Positions 13,901 through 24,193 of a stretch of 64,000 nt of DNA are shown here, in pieces. The notes beneath the pieces were generated by a model that saw nothing but the letters and a program-made list of their open reading frames with translations, had not been told where the DNA came from and did no database searches. Position numbers and translations under genes: made by a program. Each line of letters starts with the position of its first letter. The stretch's first letter is position 1. Origin of the DNA: Clarkia xantiana subsp. parviflora (Eukaryota > Streptophyta > Magnoliopsida > Myrtales > Onagraceae); contig JAPTYO010000010.1 in assembly GCA_036873135.1 (NCBI GenBank), forward strand, positions 20,577,772 through 20,641,771, written 5' to 3'.

Positions 13901-15510
13901 CTATAGACTTAGAAAAGCTCTATATGGACTTAAGCAAGCTCCAAGAGCATGGTATAGCAGGTTAGAGAGTCACTTGATTCACAATGGCTTTCAGAAATGT
14001 CCCTATGAACACACACTTTTCATAAAGTTAGGCCCGGACAAAGTCTACTGATCGTGTGTGTATATGTTGATGATCTTATCTACACTGGGAATAGCTTAAG
14101 CATGTGTGAGGATTTCAAAGAGAGTATGACTTAGGAGTTTGAGATGTCAGATTTAGGATTTCTTCATTATTTTATTGGTTTAGAGGTCAAACAAAGCAAA
14201 TATGAAGTCTATGTCTCTTAGAGAAAGTATGCTTCTGATGTTTTGAAAAGATTTAAGATGAATGAATGTAATATAGTGGTCACACCAATTGAGCTAGGCA
14301 ACAAGCTAACTAAAGAGGGGTCAGGGCTAAAGTAGACAAGACTCTCTATAGGCAACTGATTGGAAGCTTGTTGTATTTGACAACTACTCGTCATGATATT
14401 CAGTACTCTGTGAGTCTAGTTAGCAGAAGATCCAAGTGAAATGCATCTGAATGAAGTCAAAAGGACCCTTAGATACATTCAAGGAACCAAAGATCTTGGC
14501 TTATATTATAGAGCCTCTCAAACTCAAGATTTTTTGGCATATGCTGACAATGATTTTGCGGGCTCTAAAGAGGATGGAAAGAGCACCACAAGTTATACTC
14601 TTTTGATGAGTGGTGCGTCCTATCTTGGTTAAGAAGCTGAGTATGTAGCAGGATCAAGCTGTCATTGTCATGTGGCCTGAATGAGAAGAGTAGGGGTGAA
14701 ACCGGACCGGTCTGACCGGTTTTTTACTTGTTTCAGTCGGGTACCTATATTTTCGGTCCGATTTTTTTTCCTTAAAAAATCAGACAAAAAAACCGAGTGA
14801 GGAAAAATAAACCGCCCATTTGTAGTACAGTTTTTTCGGTTTAAACCGAAAAAATTGAAATTTCCATTTAAAATTCTTATTATTTTCATGGAATTTATCA
14901 AACCGAAATGAAAAAATAACATCCATTAATATAGTTAAATAAATTATAAAATAAGTTAGAAAAAATAATCTTCATAAGTGCCTATTTCAGAATTTATATT
15001 AACATAATTAATTAATTATATTGATTAATATCAACAAATATAATATATATTGTATATATTTAGTTAGCATAACAGTCGGTTCGGTCCCCACGGTCCTCAA
15101 AGCTTAAAACCCGAACCGGACCGAAAAACCGAATTAGAGTAAAAATTCCGTTCAAAAACCAAACCAGATATTTCAGATTCGGATTTTTCGGTCCGGACCG
15201 GTTCGGATTTCACCGTTGTTTCGGTCCAACCAGATTTTGGTTTCACTCCTAGAGAAGAGTTCTAAACTTTCTTCAACAAAAGCAAGAAAATGCCACCTTA
15301 TTGTAATGTGACAATGCCTCTGCAATAAAGTTATCCAATAATCCAGTAATGTATGGAAGGAGAAAGAACATCGATGTGCAAAGGTGCTCCTTGAGAGATC
15401 TATGCAAGGACGGCTTGATCAAATTGGAGTTTTGCAAAAGTGAAGATTAATTGGCAGATATCTTGACGAAAGGTTTGAAGATATCATCATATGAATCACT
15501 TAGAAGTCGT
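10968..15510 (+). pseudogene. Broken copia A gag-pol polyprotein
   Basis: Starts MGESGVRFVGLEIPKYDG, a copia gag N-terminus, then continues through stops and frame changes. A zinc-knuckle remnant (CYICHRLGH followed by a stop) lies near 11.75 kb. The protease motif WFLDSGCSNHMT is near 11.92 kb. The pre-integrase and integrase core are at 12.3-13.2 kb (open 12314-12673 and 12767-13210). The RT begins near 13.55 kb, with YVDDLIYTG near 14.07 kb. RNase H runs from 14.5 kb and resumes after the MITE to about 15.51 kb with LADILTKGLK. It cannot encode a working polyprotein. Confidence 0.9.
14691..15251. mobile_element. hAT-type MITE in copia A RNase H region
   Basis: 561-bp non-coding element starting taggggtgaaaccggaccgg and ending ggtttcactccta, an inverted terminal match. 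The 8-bp target duplication GAGAAGAG is perfect at 14683-14690 and 15252-15259. TAGGGGTG ends and an 8-bp duplication identify the hAT superfamily. Removing the element and one duplication rejoins the RNase H sequence. Confidence 0.95.
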
Positions 15511-15532
15511 TTGGAACACCAAAGCTCAGTTT

Positions 15533-15543
15533 AAGGGAAGGGA
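15533..15543 (+). other. Polypurine tract of copia A
   Basis: AAGGGAAGGGA immediately before the 3' LTR, the expected plus-strand primer. Confidence 0.7.
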
Positions 15544-15950
15544 TCTTGGAAGAAGAAGGAAAATAGTAAATAGAATTCAAAATTCTGTTAACACAGCTGG
15601 AGATGCACCGATCTGGCCGACTCACATCAAACTGATCCTACAGATCCAGTCCAGCTCAATTACATCATGTATTTATTGTTGATTGATTTTCTTGTTGATT
15701 TTGTGCATATTTCTCTAGGATTTATCTTATATTTCGTAGTTGATTAATTAGTGTACATTATGGTTGTTAATTCTCGTTGTAATTTGACTATTTAAGCAGT
15801 GTAATTCTCATTTCTTAGATATTAAGTAATACATATCATTTTCAGTAAATTACAGCTTTTGTTCTAAGTTTGCTACGTTTTCTTCTATCCAATTCGTTTG
15901 CTTGATCCTAAATGAAGTTGTTCAATCTATTCATTGAGTGTTTGTGAGTG
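15544..15950 (+). repeat. Truncated 3' LTR of copia A
   Basis: Homologous to 10486-10915, but its first bases are altered (TCTTGG for TGTTGA) with a deletion near the start. It stops after gtgtttgtgagtg, losing about the last 35 bases, where sequence switches to copia B integrase. Confidence 0.85.
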
Positions 15951-17138
15951 GAGTATCTTATGAATATACTTTTCAATCCTCTAGGTCCCAACTTGTCGTA
16001 ACGGCTGTCAGTCTGATGCGTGTATGACGCACAACCCCAAGGCCGCAGTTTGGTAAGATCTACTTCTCTACCAAACCATAGCTCATATGGCGTCGTGTTC
16101 ACCGATTTTGAAGGGACAAGGTTTACCACATGTGTGGCAGTCATAAGTGCGTCACCCCAATAGGAGATTGGCAGCTTTGCCTGCGACATCATGGTTCTAA
16201 CCATGTCCAGGAGTGTACGATTACGTCATTCAGCCACACCATTTGTTGTAGAGTGTAAGGTATTGTAGTATGATGTACAATACATCTTTCTTCGCATAAC
16301 TTCTTAAACTCATTAGAGAGATATTCTCCGCTTTTATCAGTGCGAAGGGTTTTCACTTTTCACTCCTGCTAATTCTCTACGAGGTTAAGAAAGCTTTTAA
16401 AGCAGTCGACTGCATCAGATTTATGAGAAATTAGATGAGTAAACCTATAACGGGTGAAGTCGTCGATGAAGCTGACAAAGTAACGTTTACCACTCCTAGT
16501 GGTGACATTCATTGGTCCACAAACATCTGAATGAATTAAATGCAATGGATATTCGGCTCGTAGTGATTCACCAAATGGCTTGCGGGTTGACTTTCTGGCT
16601 AGACAATCTTCACAAGTGGTTTTCACCACCTGCGTCACGCTCGGGAGTAGCCCCCTCCGAGCGAGGGTCTGAACCCTATCATAGCCTATATGTCCCAACC
16701 GCGCATGCCATCCGGCCGCATCAGTTTCTGCTTCCATTCAGATCCATAATTATGAAACCATTAGAGGAAAATGCATGACCATAAAAGGCAAAGCCTTTAT
16801 TTACGCGAAGAAGGGAATTCTTAAATGATAAAGAAAATCCATTATCCATAAGAGAAGTAACAGAAACAACATTCCTCCGAATTCTAGGTGCAAAAAGGAC
16901 TCTGCCATTGCGCAAAGGCAATTTACAGCTCCCCATTCCTTCGACGTCAACTTGAGAGTTATCGCCTATATATATCCTTTTTGAATCCTTCGGCATTCGT
17001 CTGAACATGGAAAAAGATCATTTATCATTGGTTATGTGGTCCGTTGCAGCTAAATCAAGAATCCAAACGGAATTTGAATCAGTTAACATGACAGTTGAGG
17101 AATTTGAATCAGTTAACATGACAGTTGACGGAATTTCG
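15951..17138 (-). pseudogene. Copia B protease-integrase fragment
   Basis: The protease motif reads WILDLAATDHIT, so the catalytic D-S-G has become D-L-A. Just upstream is an in-frame duplication of ten codons (17071-17100 and 17101-17130). Next come the region beginning MFRRMPKDSK (16721-17008), then WHARLGHIGYDRV and integrase core HSDVCGPM...RYFVSFIDDF (16369-16737), and the integrase C-terminal part with MSQAKLPISYWGDAL (from 16204). A stop near 16.35 kb and a frame change break it, and it ends at IFIRYS at the junction with copia A. Confidence 0.88.
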
Positions 17139-17711
17139 AACTTATCTCAGGAGAATGATTCCTAGATGGAGGACTTGAGGAATCATTTGCACGCGTTGTT
17201 GACAAACTTTCTCCAACTTGACGAGAAGTCTGGACATGGTTTATTGTTGGAAGTATCCCATCAAGTTGTGTCCCTCTTCTATTGGACAAATTGTTTTTAA
17301 TAGAACGAAACCCGTTATTTCCTAGCATAGTACCTAGAGTAGAAATCAAAATCAATCAACTAATTTATCGCCAAAAAAATACAGCGCATTCATATAAAAT
17401 CCAAATAATCATGTCAATTCCCGTGAATAAACTAAATATATAGTTATGTTAAAAACAAAAGATTATAAGACAACCTAGTTAGTTGCAGTTGCGATTGCGA
17501 TTGCGAAGAACCAGGAACCTACAATAAATTAAAACATGTAGGTTATAACAAAGAGTAGTCAGTCAACATACTTAAATATACATGACGGTACTGACCTGAG
17601 ACCCAATAATTGAACCTAGTTCAGGAGACTCGTACACGTAGCTCGAGTGCCAATTCCTAATATCTGGAGGATCTTCGGGTAAACTAAAAAGATACGATCG
17701 CATATCAACAC
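17139..17711 (-). pseudogene. Spliced exons of an unidentified gene (captured fragment)
   Basis: Three blocks with plant-like splice sites lie in order on the minus strand. Exon a at 17596-17711 reads VDMRSYLFSLPEDPPDIRNW and onward, with acceptor gcag and donor gtcagt. Exon b at 17475-17518 reads VPGSSQSQSQLQLT. Exon c, from 17333 to about 17139, reads TMLGNNGFRSIKNNLSNRRG and onward. I do not recognise the gene. Codon phase joins a to b cleanly but not b to c, so either one boundary is misplaced or a frameshift is present. The block lies between a one-ended CACTA element and copia B protease, so capture by a transposon is the likely origin. Confidence 0.5.
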
Positions 17712-18265
17712 CTGCCTAATAGATGACAAGTAGACATTTACTAGAGAATCAAACTGTGACTTGTTGTCAAATGACTAAATAAGCTGAAGATGCAAAAGAA
17801 CTTAAGTTATCATTGCTTGTAATTGTCAAAAAATCATCAACAGTAACTGCCCAAAAAAAACATAGAGTGTTATTATGCAAAGCAACTATTCCTTACAAAA
17901 AAAACATCTACAAACAACACATTGTGGTGTTTGGTGTTGCATCAGAAAAATAATAATTAAACACCAGCTTTCTTCTAATAATAATTAAACACCAGCTTTC
18001 TTCTAATAATAATTAAACACCAGCTTTCATCCACTTGACGATATCTATTGTCCATGAATATATATATATACACATATCTGTACCCTCTGTTATACCAAAA
18101 ATTTATAAGTCTTACCCAAATTCTTAAATTAATTGAATCAGAACTTCTGTTTTTTGACATCCAAATCAAGCATTCTTTATCGCAGTCAATTTGAGGAATT
18201 TGGGGTGAAATTTCACATACATTCAGTGAATACCATAGATAGGGGATGGGTGAAAATTACCTAGA

Positions 18266-18470
18266 GCACAACGAGGGCTCCGGAGCGACGGCGAGGGCTT
18301 CGGAGCGACGGCGAGGGCTCCGGAGCGACGACGAGGGCTCCGGAGCGACGGCGAGGGCTCCGGAGCGACGACGAGACCTGTGAAACGACGGCGAGATCCG
18401 GAGCGACGGCGAGACCTCGAGCGACGGCGAGACCTCGAGCGACGGCGAGACCTCGGGAGACGGCGATTTG
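18266..18470 (-). repeat. GC-rich minisatellite, unit about 21 bp
   Basis: About nine units resembling gagggctccggagcgacggc, drifting to gagacctcgagcgacgg in the last copies. It is much richer in GC than its surroundings. On the minus strand it is open (RGLAVARGLAV...) and ends at CTCTAG followed by gtaatt, a possible donor site. It could therefore be the first exon or leader of the captured gene fragment downstream. Confidence 0.8.
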
Positions 18471-18499
18471 GACCTGGCGCACCGCGGGAGCTGGAGCGA

Positions 18500-19660
18500 C
18501 TGTGAGAACTACAGCAGAGCGGGAGTAGTTTATTTTAGGCGCTAGAATAAAAAATAAACTGTAGACAACCCTTCATCTCCCTTCCTTTTTAGTCTTTTAT
18601 TTGTTAGTCTTTATGTTTATTAGCTTATTATCTTTATAATAATAACTCTTTATTGTAACAATATTTGTCTTTAATAAATAATAATTTTCTTTCTTTAGGT
18701 TAATCTTTCCTAAATTAAGGTATTTTTTTTTGAAAGAATAAATCAATATACTTTTCCCCCAAACATATTAAGTTTCTGTAATGTCAAATTTACGTGGAAA
18801 TTATAACTTTCTTTTGTGAAAAAAAAAATTAAAAACTTTTTGTTGACCTCTAAAATTTTTCTCGTGTTAAATAATATTAGTTGAGGTGAACGATCGAGCT
18901 GATCGGGTTATTAAATGAGGAGTCAAGGAATGAATAGAGGAGCAAAACGGACTTTGGAATTAATGGTTGGACTCGACTGCATATGCAGTCGAGCCTATTA
19001 TAGGCTTGCCCAAAAAAAAATATAAAAAATAAAAAAATAGACCATATACTAGGTACTCCTCAATAAATGTTTCAAGCTCATTTACCTAGGTTCGAACTAG
19101 ATCTTTGACATCTTTTTTAAAAATTGAAAAACTGTTAAAAACAGTTTGCAAAAAAATCAGCATTTACAGTATAACCAGATTGTAGAACAGAGAATTTATT
19201 TGCAGCAGAGAATTTCTACTCCATCCATGTATTCTGTACTTGCCCGATCTTTAGACATCCAACTCTTATCAATTGGTGGATCCATTAGCATATTTTAGTA
19301 GAAAATCGATGTTACCTAAAAATTGTAAGAGCAAAAAAACAAAATCAAAATAACTATGGAATTCAAGTGCTTAAAAAATACACAACCATAATCCTATAGA
19401 AGAAGCAGTCGTTTTTATAAAGGAATTTCACCAAACTAGATGCCACAACCTAGGAAAAGAAGATGAATTCATAGAAAGAACATAAATTTAGATGTATTAT
19501 ATGAGAAATTCAACTTACATAAGAATTGTTATTGTCTGTGTACGAACAAGAAAGGAAGAGAACGACTAGAAGATGTAGAAGCACAATGAAAGACGGCCAC
19601 AGGAAAGTTATTAGCTAAATTTTGATAATTAATGGCGGATTTAAACCATACAATTCGGCT
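18500..19660. other. Non-coding stretch between minisatellite and CACTA subterminal repeats
   Basis: AT-rich, no supported ORF or RNA gene. It may be internal sequence of a deleted CACTA element, but I found no transposase motif. Confidence 0.4.
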
Positions 19661-19666
19661 AAAACT

Positions 19667-20699
19667 TGTTTAAAAAAATATTTTACCGACGAAATATGTT
19701 TTTTGTCGGTAAAACATGTATTACCGACGAAATTTGTAATTTCATCGGTAAACACTAATTTACCGATGAAATTAGTTGTTGTAGGTAAAATCTCTATACC
19801 GAGGAAATGTATTTTTCGTCGATGAATTGGTTTTTTTGTGTAATTCGGATTTTATATTACCGAATTGATTGACTTATTACCGACAAATTTGTAGTTTGGT
19901 CGGTAAACACTATTTATACCGAGGAAATTATATGTTATCGGTAAAAACTATTATTACCGAAGAATTTGGTATTTCGTCGGTAAAACAAATATTTACCGAT
20001 GAACTTGTTATTACGTCGGTAAAACAAGTATTTACCGAGGGACTTAGTTGTTGTCGATACAAACTATTATTACCGAGGAAGATTATATTGCGTCGGTAAA
20101 AACTATTATTACCAAGGAAGTTTATATTTCATCGGTAGAACACGTATTTACGTGAAATTTATTGTTTCGTCGGTAAAAATATAGTTACCGAGGGAACTAT
20201 ATGTTGTCGGTAAACACTATTTTGACCGAGGAAGTGTATATTTCATCGGTGAAAAGGATCATGAGCGACAACAAAAATTATGTCGGTAAACATATATAAT
20301 TCCGACGAAATTGAATACGTCGGTAAATTAGTATTACCGACTAAATATATTATTTTCGTCGGTGATATATTTTAGTCTAATTTTAAATTAATATTAATAC
20401 TTACCGACGAAACACTTTAGGTCGGTAAAACGTATATTTACCAACAATATTAATTTTCATCGGTGTAAAACGTTAATACCGACGAAAAAGTATTATCGGT
20501 TGGTAATACTTATAGTTTTCACCGACAACAATTAAATTTTCGTCGGTAAAATTATTTATTACCGAGGAAAAAAAATATCGTCGGTAATAATTTGAATTTC
20601 CGATGAATAATATTTTTTGTCGGTGAATGTAATATTTACCGACGAATGTTATACCGACGAAAATTATTTTCGTCGGTAATTGCCTTATCTCCAGTAGTG
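19667..20699 (-). mobile_element. CACTA (En/Spm-type) transposon end with subterminal repeats
   Basis: The right edge on the plus strand is CCAGTAGTG at 20691-20699, so on the minus strand the element opens CACTACTGG. Inside are more than twenty copies of ttaccgacga / tcgtcggtaa in both orientations, spaced 20-60 bases apart. These subterminal transposase-binding repeats are a hallmark of CACTA elements. I could not find the opposite CACTA terminus between 17.1 and 19.6 kb, so the element is truncated or rearranged. Confidence 0.85.
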
Positions 20700-20749
20700 A
20701 TATCCAACGTCGCATACCTTGTCAGCATGCGATTTGCTAGGTCCGACCC

Positions 20750-21472
20750 TATTACCTATACGACGAGGGCCAGAGTCCTTGCAAACAATCTCTGATTTTA
20801 ACTGAAGTTTGCCTTATTTTAATTTAGTCAACGTTTTACAGTTGACTGCCTGTTGTTTCTTTCCATTTCCCTTTTCCTCTTCTTCTGTCCAGCAGGTTGT
20901 TTTGGCACATTGGTTTCTTTCTTAGCCAAGAGTTTGTTCCATCTCGATTATCTTCATGACACTTGGGAGATCTAAAATCGAACTGCAGAGAGTCAGTAAA
21001 TTCCTAGTAGCTCTCCGGGACTTTGGGAGAATCCCAATTATGGCTTGAATTTTGTCTCATTCAACCATCTGACTTTCTTCTTCAATCGATTTTACTATGC
21101 TAAGGAGTTTGTGTGCCGTTTCAAGCACACTCGTTTTGTTGCTCATTAGACATTCGTCTAAAGTTGGTATAAGTGGTTACAGTCTTACTGCTAAGTCGCT
21201 CCCATGTTTCAGGAAGAGGGCATCCCAGATATCCTTTGCGCAAAGAATATCCTTATACTCAGTGACAACAAAATCTCCTTTGCCCTTGTGTCATCCCGCT
21301 CCCACTTAAATTGAGTATATGCCGGGCCCTTTGTCAAGCCCGCATCTGGACAACTCATTATTTTCTGAATGTGGTCTATAAGACCTTCGTCTTCTAGCAG
21401 ATCACTTATGCGTTTGCACCACGAGTCGTAGTTCGTCTCATTTAAAAGCTCATTTGCACAAGATGAATCCAT
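20750..21472 (-). pseudogene. Copia B gag fragment
   Basis: Opens MDSSCANELLNETNYDSWCK, the copia gag N-terminal pattern (N-Y-x-x-W), followed by DLLEDEGLIDHI. The frame breaks after about 70 codons and continues in other frames to about 20.75 kb, where the CACTA element is inserted. Confidence 0.8.
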
Positions 21473-22439
21473 CTGTGCAGTTATTTGATACTATACATTG
21501 ACAATTATGCATAAGCGGAAAGACAATAACATTTTGAAAAGAATTGCATCCATCAGATATCTATGCGATAGAAGATGACTAATAATGATTCCTCAGACAT
21601 CTAACCCAACCTACCGACAGTAAACTGAGGGAAAGGGGGTTGTGAAATAGTTCACATTACCGTTATCTTCTTTCTAATAGATCAGTATTTTAAAACGGTT
21701 TAATTGCTATATCCGGAACAGGAAGGTTTTTAAAACACCCGATCTTGAATTTCTAAAGGCCCTTTTTAAAATGTTTCTAGAAACTCGAGTTTGCACATAT
21801 AATTCTACTACACAAGTAAATTATCACACACATATATCATCCAAGAAACCACATACACCTCATGTATACGCGTCATGCGTCTAATGTTCCGAGGAACTCA
21901 TGCTCAGCATATATAATTCTACTGCTTAGGTAAATTATCACATGCTAATCCATCCTCAACACTCATGCATACGCATCATGCGTGATCACACCATAAAAAA
22001 CCTGCATATTTGGCGACTGATTACGTTTTTAAAAAATTTGGGGCTGACTTGCAATTCATGCTATAAACCATTCATGCGTACTTCTAGACATGTATCCTAG
22101 GCAATTGCAACCATCACAGCATGTCTATCCTAGTACGCGACTCATTAATTGAAAATCAGGGCACCGCCCACAATATGCATAATCTAGCTAGCTTGACTTA
22201 GTCAAGACGACAGTTCTAATCATGCGATAATATCAATTAAATAGAAATTTCAAATCAACCCACTAAATGACTCAGTCCCAAAATCATGCATCTCCGAGAT
22301 CCATCCCCATAATCGAAACTAGGCATCAGGTTTAATTAAAACGCGAATAATTTAAACATGCGAGCACTGTGTAGGTAATTTAAAGTTCGAAGAACATTTG
22401 GATTTAAAAATTTGACCATCCTATTTTAATTTAATTAAT

Positions 22440-22790
22440 TCGGTTCGTATTAATTCTGGTTCGGTTCAGACCAGACTGGTTCGGTAAAAATGGTTCGGCT
22501 GGACCGGTTCGGTTTAAAATAGGATTCGGTTCGGTTCGTCACTCAAACCGGGTCGGTTCGACCCATAATAGTTGCCCCGTCCGACCCTACCCGAAGGGGT
22601 CGGACCAATTGAGAAAACCCGGCGTTTGACCCGCTCCGGTTCGACCCGTGTGACCCGAACCCGGTTCGGCTCGGTAAGACCGGTTCGGTTCACATGGTAT
22701 TCCGGGTTGGTTGACCCGACCTGGATGTGCTAAAATTGGACCGGTCCATAACCCATAGGGTTCGGTCCGAATTATTACTTGTGGGCCAAG
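22440..22790. repeat. CGGTTCGG-rich low-complexity patch
   Basis: Dense gguttcgg-like words (ggttcggt, gaccggttcgg) on the plus strand and gaaccg on the other. It resembles the interior of hAT MITEs in this window, but without visible inverted ends or a target duplication. An 83-codon minus-strand ORF over it is compositional. Confidence 0.5.
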
Positions 22791-22867
22791 TAGGGTTTTA
22801 AAGTCCACTAAAAACTTAACTTGGCCTCCAAGTAACAATTAATAATTAAATATTGTTCAATTTTCTT

Positions 22868-22869
<2 letters not shown>

Positions 22870-22915
<46 letters not shown>

Positions 22916-23013
22916 ACATCCAGATTCTATATTTACAAATATATAATCAATCAACAATATATATACATATATATATAATTGGCAACACAATATATATATA
23001 TATATATATATAT
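22870..23013. repeat. (TA)n microsatellites
   Basis: Two long TA runs, at about 22870-22912 and 22990-23013, separated by AT-rich DNA. Confidence 0.9.
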
Positions 23014-23582
23014 CTTTTAGAAAATATATTATTAACAATATTAGGGATATATTTTTCATCAATAATATATATTTTCTCAATCTTTAGGCAACTATATTAT
23101 CAATATTGTATAGTTCCCTAATATTACTAGATATATATTGATAGTAAATTTATATACAGAATTATCTTGTGAATATTGTCCTAATTTTGACAACAAAAAA
23201 TTTAGGCTGAATTACACTTCAAAATTTTGAAAAACGGTTCACTATAGGGTTACTTGTGGACTAAGAAATAAAAAAAATTCAAATTGAACACCTATAGGTG
23301 GTTAGGCCGAAACATGCAAAATTAGGGTTTGAGGTCAAATTTCAAGATCAAATCTTGTCATGATCAAGAATCCAAAGTTCAAATTTGATAAAAGTCTTGC
23401 TTTTCTTGAAGATCATGAACATCAAATTTTATTAAGAACATCATGCAAATTTCGGCCAACATGGTGTTACCCAAAAATCAAAAATTTTATAACTTTAAAC
23501 ACAAGTTGAAAAATTCAGTTCGGCCAACACAAGGAAATTCAAGAACACCAATTTTATCAAAAACACGAACTCCCTAACACAT

Positions 23583-23594
23583 ACTCTGATACCA
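23583..23594 (-). other. Primer binding site of copia B
   Basis: Plus-strand ACTCTGATACCA is TGGTATCAGAGT on the minus strand, one base from the LTR. This is the methionine-tRNA-type site and fixes the orientation of the element. Confidence 0.9.
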
Positions 23595-23595
23595 C

Positions 23596-24193
23596 TGTTG
23601 GATTTAGGGATTAATACTACGGAAACAAAAACCCTAGATACGTGCATGGTAACTAATACACAGCGGAAGAATGTGCACATAACTATATTATTTCCTATAG
23701 CCCAGGACTTTTGAGGGGAGTTATCGATCCGCCGGACGGTTCCTCGTAGAGGTTCCTGTTAGAGAAGCCCTACGCGGATTATGCCTCACAGCAAAGCCTC
23801 TGTCGATTCTCTGCGGGATGGATCTACTTGGAGTAAATTGCTCGTCGCAATTTGGCACCTCCTTGGTGTGTGTAGTGCTTCGACCAAATCTCTTTGTTTT
23901 AGGGAGGAGGGTTTTCTTTTTAATCTCACAACTTGGGAGATTAATTAGCACTAGAAAACACCACCTTATGTCCCTATTTATAAGAGTGGAGGTGGGATTA
24001 AAAATCCCACCTCCTTACTTAAGGTCGGCACCGAACCCATGTAGGAGGGAGGCCCAATTTTGGGTCTCCCATGTCACATGAGATTTTAGGCCTAGCCCAA
24101 AATCCATAATTTGACCCAAATCCTAATTACCTAGGTACATGGCTTTAATTAACGGGCTCCCAAATAGGGCGGCCTATAGTCCAAATACTAACA
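23596..24193 (-). repeat. 5' LTR of copia B
   Basis: About 598 bp running from TGTTGG to CTAACA on the plus strand (TG...CA). On the minus strand TATAAATAG (23974-23982) is a likely TATA box. No second copy of this LTR is in the window. Its right edge abuts copia C integrase sequence. Confidence 0.75.

Larger units (their letters stand above)
10486..15950 (+). mobile_element. Ty1/copia retrotransposon A, degenerate
   Basis: LTR retrotransposon with 5' LTR, methionine-tRNA-type primer site, gag-pol remains in copia order (gag, protease, integrase, RT, RNase H), purine tract and a 3' LTR cut off before its end. The pol region holds many stops and frame changes, and an hAT MITE sits in the RNase H part. 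The 3' LTR breaks at about 15950, where copia B begins in the opposite orientation. The LTRs differ at many positions, so the insertion is old. Confidence 0.9.
21473..23582 (-). other. Long leader of copia B with repeats
   Basis: 2.1 kb lie between the primer site and gag. No ORF is supported. It holds an imperfect duplication around 21.80-21.99 kb (both copies contain catatataattctact and a cgcatcatgcg-like word), a CGGTTCGG-rich patch and TA repeats. Confidence 0.6.
15951..24193 (-). mobile_element. Ty1/copia retrotransposon B, 3' part lost and interrupted
   Basis: Reads right to left: 5' LTR 23596-24193, primer site 23583-23594, leader 21473-23582, gag 20750-21472, then foreign DNA (17.14-20.70 kb: CACTA end and host-like exons), then protease and integrase 15951-17138. 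RT, RNase H and 3' LTR are missing because the element joins copia A at about 15950. The 5' LTR stands within the integrase of copia C, so B inserted into C. Confidence 0.8.

Noticed and set aside
19667..20699. Regularly spaced short repeats resembling a CRISPR array
   Set aside because: The repeats are inverted as well as direct, vary in spacing and sit next to a CACTA terminus in plant DNA; they are subterminal transposase sites.
22587..22838. 83-codon minus-strand ORF
   Set aside because: Built from CGGTTCGG low-complexity sequence in the copia B leader.
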